The position numbers and the translations under genes are program-made. Shown piece by piece: positions 10,133 through 20,061 of a stretch of DNA of 64,000 nt. The DNA is from Gammaproteobacteria bacterium (GTDB taxonomy: Bacteria > Pseudomonadota > Gammaproteobacteria > Pseudomonadales > JADFDG01). The notes beneath the pieces were generated by a model. The model was not told the DNA's origin and searched no databases. It was given only the letters and a program-made list of their open reading frames with translations. How positions within the stretch are numbered: the first letter of the stretch is position 1; each line of letters starts with the position of its first letter. The stretch is taken from assembly GCA_018262975.1 (NCBI GenBank), contig JADFDG010000009.1, positions 62,001 through 126,000 of the forward strand, given 5' to 3'.

Positions 10133-11296
10133 ATGACGCGTCCGCTCACCATCGCCATCGTTGCCGGGGAACTGTCCGGCGACCTGCTCGGGCGCGCGCT
10201 GATGGACGCCGTGCGCCGCCAGGTGCCCGATGCACGCTTCGTCGGCATCGGGGGCCCGCAGATGATCGCCGCCGGCTTCGAAAGCTGGTACCCGATGGAG
10301 CGGCTGGCGGTGATGGGCCTGGTTGAAGTGCTCGGCCGGCTGTTCGAGCTGCTGCGCATCCGCGGCGAACTGGCCACGCGGCTGTCGGGCGACAAGCCGG
10401 ACGTGTTCGTGGGCATCGACGCCCCCGACTTCAATCTCGGCCTCGAACTGCGCCTGCGCGCGGCGGGCGTGAAAACGGTGCATTTCGTCAGCCCGTCGGT
10501 CTGGGCGTGGCGGCAGGGCAGGGTGCACAAGATCCGCCGCGCGGTCGATCGCATGCTCACCCTGCTGCCGTTCGAAGCGGCGTTCTATGAAAAGCACGAC
10601 GTGCCGGTGACCTTCGTGGGTCACCCGCTGGCGGACATGGTGCCGCTGGAGGATGGCCGCGACGCGGCGCGCGCGCGCTTCGGCCTGGCCGCCGATGATG
10701 TCGTGCTGGCCATGCTGCCCGGCAGCCGCGGCGGCGAGGTGGCGCAGTTGCTGCCGCCGTTCCTCGCCGCGCTGGCCCTGCTGCGTCAGCGTCGTCCGCA
10801 ACTGAAATGCCTGTTGCCGGCGGCCACCCCGGAACGCCGTGCGCAGATCGAGCAGATCATCGCCGCCACGCCGGGTGCGCCGGCGCTCACCGTGGTCGAC
10901 GGCGACGCGCGCGCGGTGATGGCCGCCAGCGACGTGGTGCTGATGGCCTCCGGTACCGCCACCCTCGAGGGGCTGTTCGCCAAGCGCCCGATGGTGGCGG
11001 CCTACAAGGTGAACGCGGTGACCTGGGCGATCATGTCGCGGCTGGTGAAGTCGCCGTACGTGACGCTGCCCAACCTGCTGGCCAACGCGCCGCTGGTGCC
11101 GGAAATCCTCCAGCACGCCGCCACCCCCGAGCGGCTGGCTACCGAGGTGGCGCGCTTCCTCGACGAGGCGGCGCTCACCGCGCAGGTGCGCGAGCGCTTT
11201 GGCGCCATGCACGCCGAGTTGCGCCGCGATGCGGCCGCGCGTGCCGCCGACGCGGTGCTCGAGGTGGCGCGCAACCCGGTCCGGGGCGCACCGTGA
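10133..11296 (+). CDS. lpxB: Lipid-A-disaccharide synthase
   Basis: GT-B glycosyltransferase joining UDP-2,3-diacylglucosamine and lipid X in lipid A synthesis, peripheral at the inner membrane. At 387 aa it is of usual length. The N-terminal [18 protein letters not shown], the central [31 protein letters not shown] and the nucleotide-sugar-binding [18 protein letters not shown] are present. It shares a GTGA overlap with rnhB. Confidence 0.97.
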   Translation: MTRPLTIAIVAGELSGDLLGRALMDAVRRQVPDARFVGIGGPQMIAAGFESWYPMERLAVMGLVEVLGRLFELLRIRGELATRLSGDKPDVFVGIDAPDFNLGLELRLRAAGVKTVHFVSPSVWAWRQGRVHKIRRAVDRMLTLLPFEAAFYEKHDVPVTFVGHPLADMVPLEDGRDAARARFGLAADDVVLAMLPGSRGGEVAQLLPPFLAALALLRQRRPQLKCLLPAATPERRAQIEQIIAATPGAPALTVVDGDARAVMAASDVVLMASGTATLEGLFAKRPMVAAYKVNAVTWAIMSRLVKSPYVTLPNLLANAPLVPEILQHAATPERLATEVARFLDEAALTAQVRERFGAMHAELRRDAAARAADAVLEVARNPVRGAP

Positions 11297-11937
11297 GCAA
11301 GTCCCGCCCGTTTGCCGAGTACACGCTGGCCGATCCCTGGGTGCCACGCGTCATCCTTTACCGCGCCGGCCTGCTCATCGCCGGCGTGGATGAAGTGGGC
11401 CGCGGCCCGCTGGCCGGCCCGGTGGTGACCGCCGCGGTGATCCTCGACCCGAAGAAGCCCATCAAGGGCCTCGACGACTCCAAGAAGCTCAGCGAAAAGA
11501 AGCGCGACGCACTGGAGCCGGTCATCCGCGAATGCGCGCTGGCGTTTGCTTACGGCCGCGCCGAGGTCGCCGAGATCGACGGAATCAACATCCTGCAAGC
11601 GACCCTGCTGGCCATGCGCCGCGCCGTGGCGGCACTGCAGTTGCCGCCCGACGCGGTGGTTGTCGATGGCAACCGCGTCACCGATTTCGGCGTACCCGCA
11701 GAGGCCGTGGTGGGCGGCGACGCCCGCGTGCCGGCTATCAGCGCCGCCTCCATCCTCGCCAAGGTCGCCCGCGACCGCGAGATGGTCGCCCTCGACGCCG
11801 CCTTCCCCGGCTACGGGTTCGCCCAGCACAAAGGCTACGGTACCGCCATGCACCTCGAAGCCCTCGCGCGCCTCGGCCCCACCCCCCACCACCGCCAGTC
11901 ATTCGCCCCGGTGGCAGCCCAGCGCGACCTGTTCTGA
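11293..11937 (+). CDS. rnhB: Ribonuclease HII
   Basis: Cleaves RNA in RNA-DNA hybrids and misincorporated ribonucleotides. The 214-aa product has [16 protein letters not shown] with the first catalytic Asp-Glu pair, [33 protein letters not shown] and the C-terminal HKGYGT block. The start is GTG overlapping the lpxB stop. About 20 residues precede the conserved core, slightly longer than E. coli RnhB. Confidence 0.95.
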   Translation: MSKSRPFAEYTLADPWVPRVILYRAGLLIAGVDEVGRGPLAGPVVTAAVILDPKKPIKGLDDSKKLSEKKRDALEPVIRECALAFAYGRAEVAEIDGINILQATLLAMRRAVAALQLPPDAVVVDGNRVTDFGVPAEAVVGGDARVPAISAASILAKVARDREMVALDAAFPGYGFAQHKGYGTAMHLEALARLGPTPHHRQSFAPVAAQRDLF

Positions 11938-11988
11938 CCCTCGAACCCGGCAGGGCGACGCGCCCACCCGCCCCCGGCGCCCCTCCGC

Positions 11989-11994
11989 TAGAAT
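11989..11994 (+). promoter_or_regulatory. Possible -10 element for dnaE
   Basis: TAGAAT (5 of 6 to TATAAT) lies 36 bp before the dnaE start in the 93-bp rnhB-dnaE gap. No convincing -35 hexamer is seen 16-18 bp upstream, so this is tentative. Confidence 0.3.
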
Positions 11995-12030
11995 CACCTC
12001 ATCGAACAACACCCGGCTGCCCCCACTCGC

Positions 12031-15000
12031 ATGAGCGCATCGTTCGTCCACCTCCGCCTGCACAGCGAGTACTCGCTGGTGGACGGCCTCATCCGCGTCG
12101 AGGACCTGCCCAAGCGCTGCGCGAAGCTGGGCATGCCGGCGGTCGCCGTCACCGACCTGTCGAACCTGTTCGCCCTCATCAAGTTCTACCGCGCCGCCAC
12201 CGGTGCCGGCATCAAGCCGATCGCCGGTGCCGACCTGTGGATTGCCGCCCGCGACGCCTCGCAGCCGCCCACCCTCATGGCGCTGCTGGTGATGGACGCC
12301 ACCGGTTACAAGAACCTCACCACGCTGATCTCGCGCGCGCACCTGGAAAACCAGGCGCTGGGCCGGGCGGTGGTGAAGCGCGAGTGGGTGCACGAACTGA
12401 ACGCCGGGCTGATCGCGCTGTCCGCGGGTCGCGACGGCGAGATCGGCCAGGCGCTGGTGTCCGGCCACCCGGAGATCGCCGAAAACCTGCTGGGCGAATG
12501 GAAGCAGTCGTTCGGCGACCGCTTCTACCTGGAGATCGCCCGCACCGGCCGCGAGAACGAGGAAGACTGCCTGCACGCCACGGTGGAACTCGCCGCGCGT
12601 ACCGACACGCCGGTGGTGGCCACCAACGACGCGCGCTTCGACACCCGCGAGGACTTCGAGGCGCACGAGGTGCGCGTGTGCATCTCCGACGGCCGCACGC
12701 TCGATGACCCGCGCCGGCCGCGCCGCTACACGCCGCAGCAATACCTGCGCACGCCCGAGGAAATGGCCGAGCTGTTCAGCGACATTCCCGAGGCGCTGGC
12801 CAACACGGTGGAAATCGCCCGGCGCTGCAACATCGAGCTGCGCCTGGGCAAGAGCTTCCTGCCGGACTACCCGGTGCCGGAGGGCATGACGCTCGACGAG
12901 TTCTTCATCGCCGAGTCGAAGGCCGGGCTGGAGGAGCGCCTGGCGGTGCTGCTGCCGGACCGCAATGCACCGGATTACGCCGGCAAGCGCAAGGTGTACG
13001 AGGACCGGCTCGATTTCGAGCTGAACACCATCATCCAGATGAAGTTCCCCGGCTACTTCCTCATCGTGTCGGACTTCATCCGCTGGGCGAAGGCCAACGG
13101 CATCCCGGTGGGACCGGGCCGTGGTTCGGGTGCCGGCTCGCTGGTGGCGTACGCGCTGAAGATCACCGACCTGGACCCGCTGGCCTACGACCTGCTGTTC
13201 GAGCGCTTCCTGAACCCCGAACGTATCTCGATGCCCGACTTCGACGTGGACTTCTGCATGGAAGGCCGTGACCGGGTGATCGAGTACGTGCGCGACAAGT
13301 ACGGCCACCTGGCGGTGTCGCAGATCGTGACGTTCGGCACCATGGCGGCGCGCGCGGTGGTGCGCGACGTGGCGCGGGCGCAGGGCAAGTCGCTGGGCCT
13401 GGCCGACCGCGTGGCCAAGATGATCCCGTTCCACCCGGAACAGACGCTGCGCTACGCGCTGGGCGAGTTCAAGAACGACAAGGAGCGCGACAGCTACGGC
13501 GCGCTGGCGTCGCCGGAGTTGCTGGAGCGCTTCCGCAACGACGAGGAAATCCGCGAGCTGCTGGAAATGGCGCTGGCGCTGGAAGGCGTGGTGCGCGGCG
13601 TGGGCAAGCACGCCGGCGGCGTGGTGATCGCCCCCGGCCAGCTCACCGACTTCTCGCCGCTGTACTGCGACGAACAGGGCAACAACCTGGTCACCCAGTT
13701 CGACAAGGACGACGTTGAAAAGGCCGGCCTGGTGAAGTTCGACTTCCTCGGCCTGCGCACCCTCACCATCATCGACTGGGCGGTGAAGACCATCAACGCC
13801 CGCCGCGCCAAGCAGAACCTCGAGCCCATCGACATCGTGCACATCCCGCTCGATGACAAGCCGAGCTTCGACCTGCTCAAGCGCGCCGACACGCAGGCGG
13901 TGTTCCAGCTCGAATCCTCCGGCATGCGCGAGCTGATCAAGAAGCTCAAGCCGGACGTGTTCGAGGACATCGTGGCGCTGGTGGCGCTGTTCCGCCCGGG
14001 TCCGCTGCAGTCGGGCATGGCCGACGACTTCGTGCTGCGCAAGCACGGCGTGCAGAAGGTCACCTACCCGCACCCGAAGCTCGAGCCGATCCTCTCCAAT
14101 ACCTACGGCACCATCCTGTACCAGGAACAGGTGATGCAGATCGCCCAGGTGCTGGCCGGCTACTCGCTGGGCGGCGCCGACATGCTGCGCCGCGCCATGG
14201 GCAAGAAGGACAAGGCGGCCATGGAGAAGGAACGCGCCAAGTTCACCGAGGGTGCGCAGGCTGCCGGCGTCGATCCGCAGGTGGCTGGTTCCATCTTCGA
14301 CACCATGGAGAAGTTCGCCGAGTACGGCTTCAACAAGTCGCACTCGGCCGCCTACGCGCTGGTGTCGTACCAGACGGCGTGGCTCAAGTGCCATTACCCC
14401 GCCGAGTTCATGGCGGCGGAAATGAGCGCGGTGCTGCAGAACACCGACCGCATCGTGACGCGCATCGACGAGTGCAAGACGATGGGGCTCACCGTCCGCC
14501 CGCCGGACGTGAACAACTCGTCGTATGCGTTCACCGTGGACGACACCGGCGCCATCGTCTATGGCCTGGGCGCCATCAAGGGCGTGGGCGAGGGCCCGAT
14601 CGCGGAGATCGTCGGTGCGCGCGAATCCGGCGGCAAGTTTGCTGACCTGTTCGATTTCTGCCGGCGCGTGCGCGGCGTCAACCGCCGCATGCTCGAAGCG
14701 CTGATCCGCGCCGGCGCGCTGGACGGCCTCGGCCCCAACCGCTCGTTCGAGGACCGCGCCACGCTGGTGGCCAGCCTGGACGACGCCACCAAGGCGTCCG
14801 ACCAGCTGGCGCGCAACGCCGATGCCGGCATTGGCGACCTGTTCGGGGAAGTGGCGGCACCCGAAAGGGACGAGGGCAGTGCCTTCGTGCGCGTGGCACC
14901 GTGGAAGGACGACGAGCGCCTCGACGGCGAGAAGGCCACGCTGGGCCTGTTCCTCACCGGTCACCCCATCGACCAGTACGAGAAGGAGCTGGCCAATTTC

Positions 15001-15621
15001 GTCAGCAAGCGCATCGGCGACCTCGATGCGTCGAGCATGACCATGCCGGCGATGGGCGAGCAGCGCCGCGGCCGCCCGCAGCGCCCCACCGCCACGGTGG
15101 CGGGTCTGGTGTCCGACCTGCGCGTGAAGCGCAGCAAGGACGGCAAGAAGATGGGCTTCATCATCCTCGACGACCGTTCCGGCCGCCTGGAAGTGAGCGT
15201 GTTCCCGCGGGTTTTCGAACAGTACGGCCAGTTGCTGCTGAAGGACGCGCTGCTGGTGATCGAAGGCGAAGTGGAATACGACGACTACACCGACCGCACG
15301 CAGCTTGTGGCCACCAAGGTGATGTCCATCCAGCAGGCGCGCGACAACTACGCGAAGCAGGTGCAGCTGTTCATCGACGAGGCGATTGTCGAGCGTGGCT
15401 TTGCCAAGCGGCTGGCCAGGGTGCTGGAGCCGTTCCGCAACGGCAAGTGCAGCGTGCAGGTGACTTACCGCCGCCAGGATGCCGAGGCGGTGCTGCAGCT
15501 GGGCGACGCCTGGCAGGTGTCGCCGGCCGAGGAAATGCTGCAGGCCTTGCGCACGCAGTTCGGCAAGAGCGCGGTGAACGTGGTGTACGGGGCGGTGAGT
15601 TCGTCACCGCGCCCGCACTGA
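12031..15621 (+). CDS. dnaE: DNA polymerase III subunit alpha
   Basis: Replicative polymerase catalytic subunit. The 1196-aa protein has an N-terminal PHP domain (FVHLRLHSEYSLVDGLI), the palm with the catalytic aspartates in MPDFDVDFCMEGRDRV (about residues 401-414) and FDFLGLRTLTIID, the thumb/fingers, tandem helix-hairpin-helix region, and an OB-fold near residue 1030 onward (ATVAGLVSDLRVKRSKDGKK). It is about 35 residues longer than E. coli DnaE. It lies after lpxB-rnhB, as in E. coli, and converges on the M48 gene with 7 bp between stops. Confidence 0.97.
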   Translation: MSASFVHLRLHSEYSLVDGLIRVEDLPKRCAKLGMPAVAVTDLSNLFALIKFYRAATGAGIKPIAGADLWIAARDASQPPTLMALLVMDATGYKNLTTLISRAHLENQALGRAVVKREWVHELNAGLIALSAGRDGEIGQALVSGHPEIAENLLGEWKQSFGDRFYLEIARTGRENEEDCLHATVELAARTDTPVVATNDARFDTREDFEAHEVRVCISDGRTLDDPRRPRRYTPQQYLRTPEEMAELFSDIPEALANTVEIARRCNIELRLGKSFLPDYPVPEGMTLDEFFIAESKAGLEERLAVLLPDRNAPDYAGKRKVYEDRLDFELNTIIQMKFPGYFLIVSDFIRWAKANGIPVGPGRGSGAGSLVAYALKITDLDPLAYDLLFERFLNPERISMPDFDVDFCMEGRDRVIEYVRDKYGHLAVSQIVTFGTMAARAVVRDVARAQGKSLGLADRVAKMIPFHPEQTLRYALGEFKNDKERDSYGALASPELLERFRNDEEIRELLEMALALEGVVRGVGKHAGGVVIAPGQLTDFSPLYCDEQGNNLVTQFDKDDVEKAGLVKFDFLGLRTLTIIDWAVKTINARRAKQNLEPIDIVHIPLDDKPSFDLLKRADTQAVFQLESSGMRELIKKLKPDVFEDIVALVALFRPGPLQSGMADDFVLRKHGVQKVTYPHPKLEPILSNTYGTILYQEQVMQIAQVLAGYSLGGADMLRRAMGKKDKAAMEKERAKFTEGAQAAGVDPQVAGSIFDTMEKFAEYGFNKSHSAAYALVSYQTAWLKCHYPAEFMAAEMSAVLQNTDRIVTRIDECKTMGLTVRPPDVNNSSYAFTVDDTGAIVYGLGAIKGVGEGPIAEIVGARESGGKFADLFDFCRRVRGVNRRMLEALIRAGALDGLGPNRSFEDRATLVASLDDATKASDQLARNADAGIGDLFGEVAAPERDEGSAFVRVAPWKDDERLDGEKATLGLFLTGHPIDQYEKELANFVSKRIGDLDASSMTMPAMGEQRRGRPQRPTATVAGLVSDLRVKRSKDGKKMGFIILDDRSGRLEVSVFPRVFEQYGQLLLKDALLVIEGEVEYDDYTDRTQLVATKVMSIQQARDNYAKQVQLFIDEAIVERGFAKRLARVLEPFRNGKCSVQVTYRRQDAEAVLQLGDAWQVSPAEEMLQALRTQFGKSAVNVVYGAVSSSPRPH

Positions 15622-15628
15622 CGCCGGC

Positions 15629-16576
15629 TTACTTCGCCGGCGTGGTCGTGGTGGTTGCCGTGCTGCCGGTGGCCGTGGCGGCTGCCGGCGTCGCCACGGG
15701 CTTCGGCGCCGGCGGCAACTTCGCCAGTCGCGCCGGCAAGGTCAGGCCCGGTTTCACCGCGTCGTAGCGGTCGCCCAGCGCCTTGTCGATCGCCGTGAGA
15801 CGGTCGGCCGGCAGCGGATGCGTCTTGTACAGCAGCGTCAGCTTGTCGGTCTCGCCCTCGGCATCCAGGCGATCGAGCACGGCAGCCAGGCCGTAGGTGT
15901 CGTAGCCGGCGCGGGTGGCGTAGTACACGCCCAGGCGGTCGGCGTCGTATTCCGAGGCCTTGTCCAGCGTGCGCGCGTAGATTTCCGCGCCGTTGCCCAC
16001 CAGCGCCTGCACGGTTTCGCCGCCACCGGCTTTCTTCAGCAGCAGGTCCTTGCCGGCGCTCACCGCGCGCTGCTTCTGCATGAGTTTCACGTGGTGGCGG
16101 GCGTTCACGTGGCCGATTTCATGGGCCAGCACGCCGGCCAGTTCGGCTTCGTTCTTCAGCAGGGCGTACAGGCCGCGGGTGACGAACACGTAGCCGCCCG
16201 GCGCCGCGAAGGCGTTGACGGTGTCGGTCTCGATCACGCCGAAGGTCCAGTTGAGGTCGGCGCGTGAGCTCTGCGCGGCCACGTAGCGGCCCACCTTGTT
16301 CACGTAGGCCTGCAGCTTGGCGTCGTTGACCAGCGGCGCGGCACCGAGCAGGCGGCCGGCGATTTCGCGGCCGAGCTTTTCCTCGTCGGCGTCCGGCGGG
16401 TTGCCGGTGAGCGGGATGAGTACGTCGGAGCTGTTGGTGGTGTCGGTTTTCACGCCGAGTTTGTCGCGCGCGACCTGGTCGATCATCTTCTTGTCGACGA
16501 GGCCGCCGAGGTCCAGGGCGTGGCAACCGCTGCTGGCCACCAGGGCCGCGACGAGGAGGGTGATGCGGGTTTTCAT
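15629..16576 (-). CDS. M48-family zinc metallopeptidase, probable lipoprotein
   Basis: Periplasmic peptidase of the M48 (BepA/LoiP/HtpX-like) type. The 315-aa precursor has a short hydrophobic leader ending SSGC (Cys 18), a plausible if imperfect lipobox. HEIGH is at residues 152-156 with the third ligand region SEYDADRLG downstream. The C-terminus is a low-complexity Pro/Ala/Thr tail. The start ATG has GGAG about 7 bp upstream. It is last in a three-gene operon after an SH3b protein and a CHASE2 sensor, suggesting envelope quality control or cell-wall stress; the substrate is unknown. Confidence 0.88.
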   Translation of the reverse strand: MKTRITLLVAALVASSGCHALDLGGLVDKKMIDQVARDKLGVKTDTTNSSDVLIPLTGNPPDADEEKLGREIAGRLLGAAPLVNDAKLQAYVNKVGRYVAAQSSRADLNWTFGVIETDTVNAFAAPGGYVFVTRGLYALLKNEAELAGVLAHEIGHVNARHHVKLMQKQRAVSAGKDLLLKKAGGGETVQALVGNGAEIYARTLDKASEYDADRLGVYYATRAGYDTYGLAAVLDRLDAEGETDKLTLLYKTHPLPADRLTAIDKALGDRYDAVKPGLTLPARLAKLPPAPKPVATPAAATATGSTATTTTTPAK

Positions 16577-16587
16577 GTCAGGTCTCC

Positions 16588-17091
16588 TCAGGGTGCCGGC
16601 AGCGCTTTGACGTCACGGACGGTGAGCTTGCCGGCCTTGGCGAATGCCTCGGCGTCCTTGCGGCTCACGCGGTTCTTTTCGGCCTTGGCGATCTGTTCCT
16701 CGCTGAACGTGGCGGTGGCCAGCTCGGCGCTGTCCAGGCCGCGCACGCCGGTGGTGCTCACCACCTTGCCGGTGCCGGTACGACCGGACGCCACGCCGGC
16801 GATGCCGGCCGCGGTGGTAGTCGCGGCGGCGCTGCGACGCACGCTGAGCATGCGCACCCAGCCGGTCTTCGTGCCGGCCTTCACCTGGTACCAGCCGCCT
16901 TCGCGCACCAGCACTTCCACCTTGGCACCGGCCGCGGCGGGGGCGAGCACCTTGGCATCGGCGAACGGCTTTTCGCGCAGAGATTCGGCGCGCGTGAGGG
17001 TGCCATTGCCCAGGCCGGCTGCCAGCAGCTGGCCGCTGGCCAGCAGGGCGCCCAGGCCGATGGCGGCCGCGAGGCGGGTTACGGGTGTCAT
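16588..17091 (-). CDS. Secreted SH3b-domain protein
   Basis: 167-aa protein with a signal peptide (about 25 residues, ending ASGQLLAAG). One bacterial SH3 domain follows (residues about 30-85: LTRAESLREKPFADAKVLAPAAAGAKVEVLVREGGWYQVK, then GWVRM). After it comes an Ala/Thr-rich linker and a charged C-terminal region (FSEEQIAKAEKNRVSRKDAEAFAK). SH3b domains often bind peptidoglycan peptides. Its start overlaps the CHASE2 stop (ATGA), and the M48 peptidase follows after 11 bp. Specific role unknown. Confidence 0.8.
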   Translation of the reverse strand: MTPVTRLAAAIGLGALLASGQLLAAGLGNGTLTRAESLREKPFADAKVLAPAAAGAKVEVLVREGGWYQVKAGTKTGWVRMLSVRRSAAATTTAAGIAGVASGRTGTGKVVSTTGVRGLDSAELATATFSEEQIAKAEKNRVSRKDAEAFAKAGKLTVRDVKALPAP

Positions 17092-18794
17092 GCGTTGTCT
17101 CCCTTGGGGTTGTTCGAGGCGTCTTCCAGCAGGGCGGCCGCCAGCAGCAGTCGCCAGTCACCGGGTTGCTGGCCGCGGATGCGGCCTTCCGTGCGTCGTA
17201 TGACCGCGCGTTCGGCCGGCAGTGCCAGCGCCACGCCGGCTTCGCGGGTGAGGTTGCCGAGGTTGGCCAGCAGGTTGTCGGCCTCGGCGCGGATGGAGGT
17301 CCAGGTGGTCTCGTCGTCGGCGGCGTGCGCCCAGCACACCACCAGCGTGTTCTCGAACAGGCGCCACAGGCCCTTCTGCCGGCCCTGCACCCATTCCAGG
17401 CTCATCTCGTGCTTCAACTGCTTGCCGATGCGCGCGGCGAGTTTTTCCAGCGCCGCTTCCTCGCGGGTATCCACCGGGAAATTGATCGCCACCAGCAGGC
17501 CGCGCAGCGGGGCGTCGCTGGCTTCCATGCGTGCCACCAGCGAGGTGTCCAGCGCGCGGGCGGTGGCGAAGGCGTACAGGCGGGCGATGGAGAAATACAG
17601 CGCGCCGATGAACACCGGGCCGCTGAGGTTGATGTACCAGTTGCCGAAGTTGACCGTGGCGTAGGAAAAGCCCAGCAGGATGATCGCGGACATCCCGTAG
17701 AACTTGTCGACCTTCGCGCCGGCGCCGCTGCGGTAGAAGGCAAACGCCGTGCTCCAGATCACCGCCAGCGCCATCAGCAGGTAGAACCAGCGCGCTTCCG
17801 GCGCGCGGATCCAGTCGCCGGCACGCACGTTGTCGATGGCGGTGGCGAGGATTTCCACGCCGGGGAACTGGCGGTCCAGCGGCGTGCCCTTCACGTCGTG
17901 CAGGCCGGCGGCGGTGGAGCCGATGATGAGGATCTTGCCGGCGAACTCGTTGGCCGGGCGCGCGGGGTTTTCCTTCAGCAGGTCGAAGTAGACGTCGCTG
18001 AAACTGGCGTATTGATAGGTGAACGGCTTGCCGCGCCAGTTGATGAGGATGCGGTCGGGCGCATCGGCGCCCTTGCCCTCGCGGGAGGCGACGGTGAGCG
18101 GCATGGCCGGCAGCGTCCAGCCGTCCTGCGTGAGGCGCACCGGGTACTGGCGCACCACCCCGTCGCTGTCCGGGTAGACGTTGTGCGTGCCGAGGCGGCC
18201 GGGCTGCTGCACGCCGGCGAACGGCGGCACCACCAAGGCCACTTTCGCCTCGTCGCGCGCCAGTGCCGGGTCGGATTTCAGCGCGCCGGGCACCTGCGCG
18301 TACGTCAGTTCGCTCTGCGCGTCGTAGGAGGGGTCCAGGCGCAGGACGGGGAACAGGGTGTTGGCGTTGGCGCCCATTACCTCGTCGAAATAGGCGTCGC
18401 TGTCGGGGTTCTGGATGTCCGGGTCGGAGAACAGGATGTCGAACACGATGGCGTTCGGCTGCTGCGCCTCGATGAGCTCGACGAACTCGGCGAGTACCTG
18501 GCGCGGCCAGGGCCAGCGGCCGTACTCCGGCGCCATGGCGGCCAGCGTCTTCTCGTCGATGTCGATGATGACGATGTCGCTGGCCGGGGCCGGCACGTTG
18601 AAGCGCAGGCGCATCATGGTGTCGTAGGACGACTGGCGCATGCCGCCGATGTAATTGACGGTGGCGGCGTCCACCAGCACCACCAGGGTGAACACGGCGG
18701 CCAGGTACAGGAAGAAGTTGGCCTGCAGGCGGCGGCCGAGGTCGAAGGCGAAGCGGGTGAACCAGGTCTTCAGGCGTTGCAGCAGCGCGGACAC
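17088..18794 (-). CDS. CHASE2-domain membrane sensor protein
   Basis: 568-aa membrane protein. An N-terminal transmembrane helix (about residues 28-48) is followed by a periplasmic CHASE2 domain (ASDIVIIDIDEKTL, GRWPWPRQVLAEFVELI, ANEFAGKILIIGSTAAGLHD). Three further helices (about 330-410) lead to a cytoplasmic C-terminal region of about 150 residues. That last part shows no kinase, cyclase or GGDEF motif that I recognise. CHASE2 domains are extracytoplasmic sensors. The start is GTG. It heads the operon with SH3b and M48 genes, so it may sense cell-wall state. Confidence 0.83.
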   Translation of the reverse strand: MSALLQRLKTWFTRFAFDLGRRLQANFFLYLAAVFTLVVLVDAATVNYIGGMRQSSYDTMMRLRFNVPAPASDIVIIDIDEKTLAAMAPEYGRWPWPRQVLAEFVELIEAQQPNAIVFDILFSDPDIQNPDSDAYFDEVMGANANTLFPVLRLDPSYDAQSELTYAQVPGALKSDPALARDEAKVALVVPPFAGVQQPGRLGTHNVYPDSDGVVRQYPVRLTQDGWTLPAMPLTVASREGKGADAPDRILINWRGKPFTYQYASFSDVYFDLLKENPARPANEFAGKILIIGSTAAGLHDVKGTPLDRQFPGVEILATAIDNVRAGDWIRAPEARWFYLLMALAVIWSTAFAFYRSGAGAKVDKFYGMSAIILLGFSYATVNFGNWYINLSGPVFIGALYFSIARLYAFATARALDTSLVARMEASDAPLRGLLVAINFPVDTREEAALEKLAARIGKQLKHEMSLEWVQGRQKGLWRLFENTLVVCWAHAADDETTWTSIRAEADNLLANLGNLTREAGVALALPAERAVIRRTEGRIRGQQPGDWRLLLAAALLEDASNNPKGDNA

Positions 18795-18835
18795 GGGCGA
18801 TCCCTTGCTCGGAGGTCAGGTCCGGAAGTCTACCC

Positions 18836-18908
18836 TGTAGAAAGGGGCCATGCCCCCGATTGGTTCCGGGGGGCGGAGGAGCGTCGGGGGCATGGCCCCC
18901 TCTCTACA
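18836..18908. repeat. GTAG-type REP pair (nested palindrome), copy 1
   Basis: Two inverted arms of 24-25 bp (18836-18859 and 18884-18908) separated by 24 bp. Each arm carries GTAG (or CTAC) at its outer end, then a small hairpin GGGGC-CAT-GCCCC. The arms are nearly perfect reverse complements. The same element recurs at 32095-32184. The head tetranucleotide plus palindrome matches the GTAG class of REP elements known from Stenotrophomonas and pseudomonads. It lies between the divergent CHASE2 operon and accA. Confidence 0.8.
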
Positions 18909-19039
18909 CCGGGGGGAGGAGAGGCCGGGTTTACAAATTGCTACCAACGGGTTGGCCGCGGGTCGCCCCGGGCGTGGCCCGCCCGGACCTGCCCGGCTAG
19001 ACTTGCCGGTCAGTCCTGTCCCACGGAACCACGCACCGG

Positions 19040-19996
19040 ATGAATCCGAACTACCTGGATTTCGAACAGCCCCTCGCGGACCTGGAAGCCAAGATCGAGG
19101 AGCTGCGGCTGGTCGGCAACGACGCCGACATCAACATCGGCGACGAGATTTCGCGCCTGCAGCAGAAGAGCATCACGCTCACCGAGAAGATCTTCTCCGG
19201 GCTGTCGGCCTGGCAGGTGGCGCAACTGGCGCGCCACCCCAAGCGACCCTACACCCTCGACTACATCGAGCACATCTTCACCGACTTCGACGAGCTGCAC
19301 GGCGACCGTAACTTCGGCGACGACGCGGCCATCGTCGGCGGCACCGCCCGCCTGAACGGCGAGCCGGTGATGGTGATCGGCCACCAGAAGGGCCGCGACG
19401 TGAAGGAGAAGGTGCGCCGCAACTTCGGCATGCCCAACCCGGAAGGCTACCGCAAGGCGCTACGCCTGATGGAGCTGGCCGAGCGCTTCAAGCTTCCCAT
19501 CCTCACCTTCATCGACACCCCGGGTGCGTTCCCGGGCATCGATGCCGAGGAGCGCGGCCAGTCGGAAGCCATCGCCCGCAACCTCGCGGTGATGTCGCGC
19601 CTGAAGACGCCCATCATCGCCACGGTGATCGGCGAGGGCGGGTCCGGCGGCGCGCTGGCCATCGGCGTGTGCGACCACCTGCAGATGCTGCAATACAGCA
19701 CCTACTCGGTGATCTCGCCGGAAGGCTGCGCGTCCATCCTGTGGAAGAGCGCCACGCATGCGCCGCTGGCGGCCGACGCCATGGGCATGACCGCCGAGCG
19801 CCTGCACAAGCTGGGCATCGTCGACGAGGTGATCCCCGAGCCGCTCGGCGGCGCGCACCGCGACGTGGAAATGACGGCCAAGGCCATCCGTGCCGGGCTG
19901 GTGCGCAACCTCGACACCCTGCGTGCCTACGGCCACGGCGACTCGCTGCTCAACCGCCGTTACGCACGTCTGATGAAGTATGGCCAGGTGAAGTAA
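19040..19996 (+). CDS. accA: Acetyl-CoA carboxylase carboxyltransferase subunit alpha
   Basis: With AccD transfers carboxyl from biotin to acetyl-CoA in the cytoplasm. At 318 aa it is of usual length: N-terminal [19 protein letters not shown], the carboxyltransferase core [44 protein letters not shown], and [15 protein letters not shown]. dnaE-accA is the usual order; here a three-gene minus-strand operon and a REP element lie between. It ends at a strong bidirectional terminator. Confidence 0.97.
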   Translation: MNPNYLDFEQPLADLEAKIEELRLVGNDADINIGDEISRLQQKSITLTEKIFSGLSAWQVAQLARHPKRPYTLDYIEHIFTDFDELHGDRNFGDDAAIVGGTARLNGEPVMVIGHQKGRDVKEKVRRNFGMPNPEGYRKALRLMELAERFKLPILTFIDTPGAFPGIDAEERGQSEAIARNLAVMSRLKTPIIATVIGEGGSGGALAIGVCDHLQMLQYSTYSVISPEGCASILWKSATHAPLAADAMGMTAERLHKLGIVDEVIPEPLGGAHRDVEMTAKAIRAGLVRNLDTLRAYGHGDSLLNRRYARLMKYGQVK

Positions 19997-20016
19997 CCAC
20001 CGTTCGCCCCGCAATG

Positions 20017-20045
20017 AAAAAGGCCGCGCAGTGCGCGGCCTTTTT
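20017..20045. terminator. Bidirectional rho-independent terminator
   Basis: A perfect 13-bp stem (AAAAAGGCCGCGC / GCGCGGCCTTTTT) with a 3-base loop, 20 bp after the accA stop and 16 bp from the end of the converging minus-strand gene. The A-run on one side and T-run on the other serve both strands. Confidence 0.92.
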
Positions 20046-20061
20046 CGTTTCTGCCCGTGCC

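Noticed and set aside
11899-14964. 1021-codon minus-strand open frame
   Set aside because: Antisense to dnaE; no ribosome site or recognisable domain, composition of a shadow frame.
18836-18908. Nested palindrome as a simple transcription terminator or as a CRISPR repeat
   Set aside because: It lies upstream of both flanking genes, lacks a T-run, and occurs as inverted pairs rather than a regular direct-repeat array.
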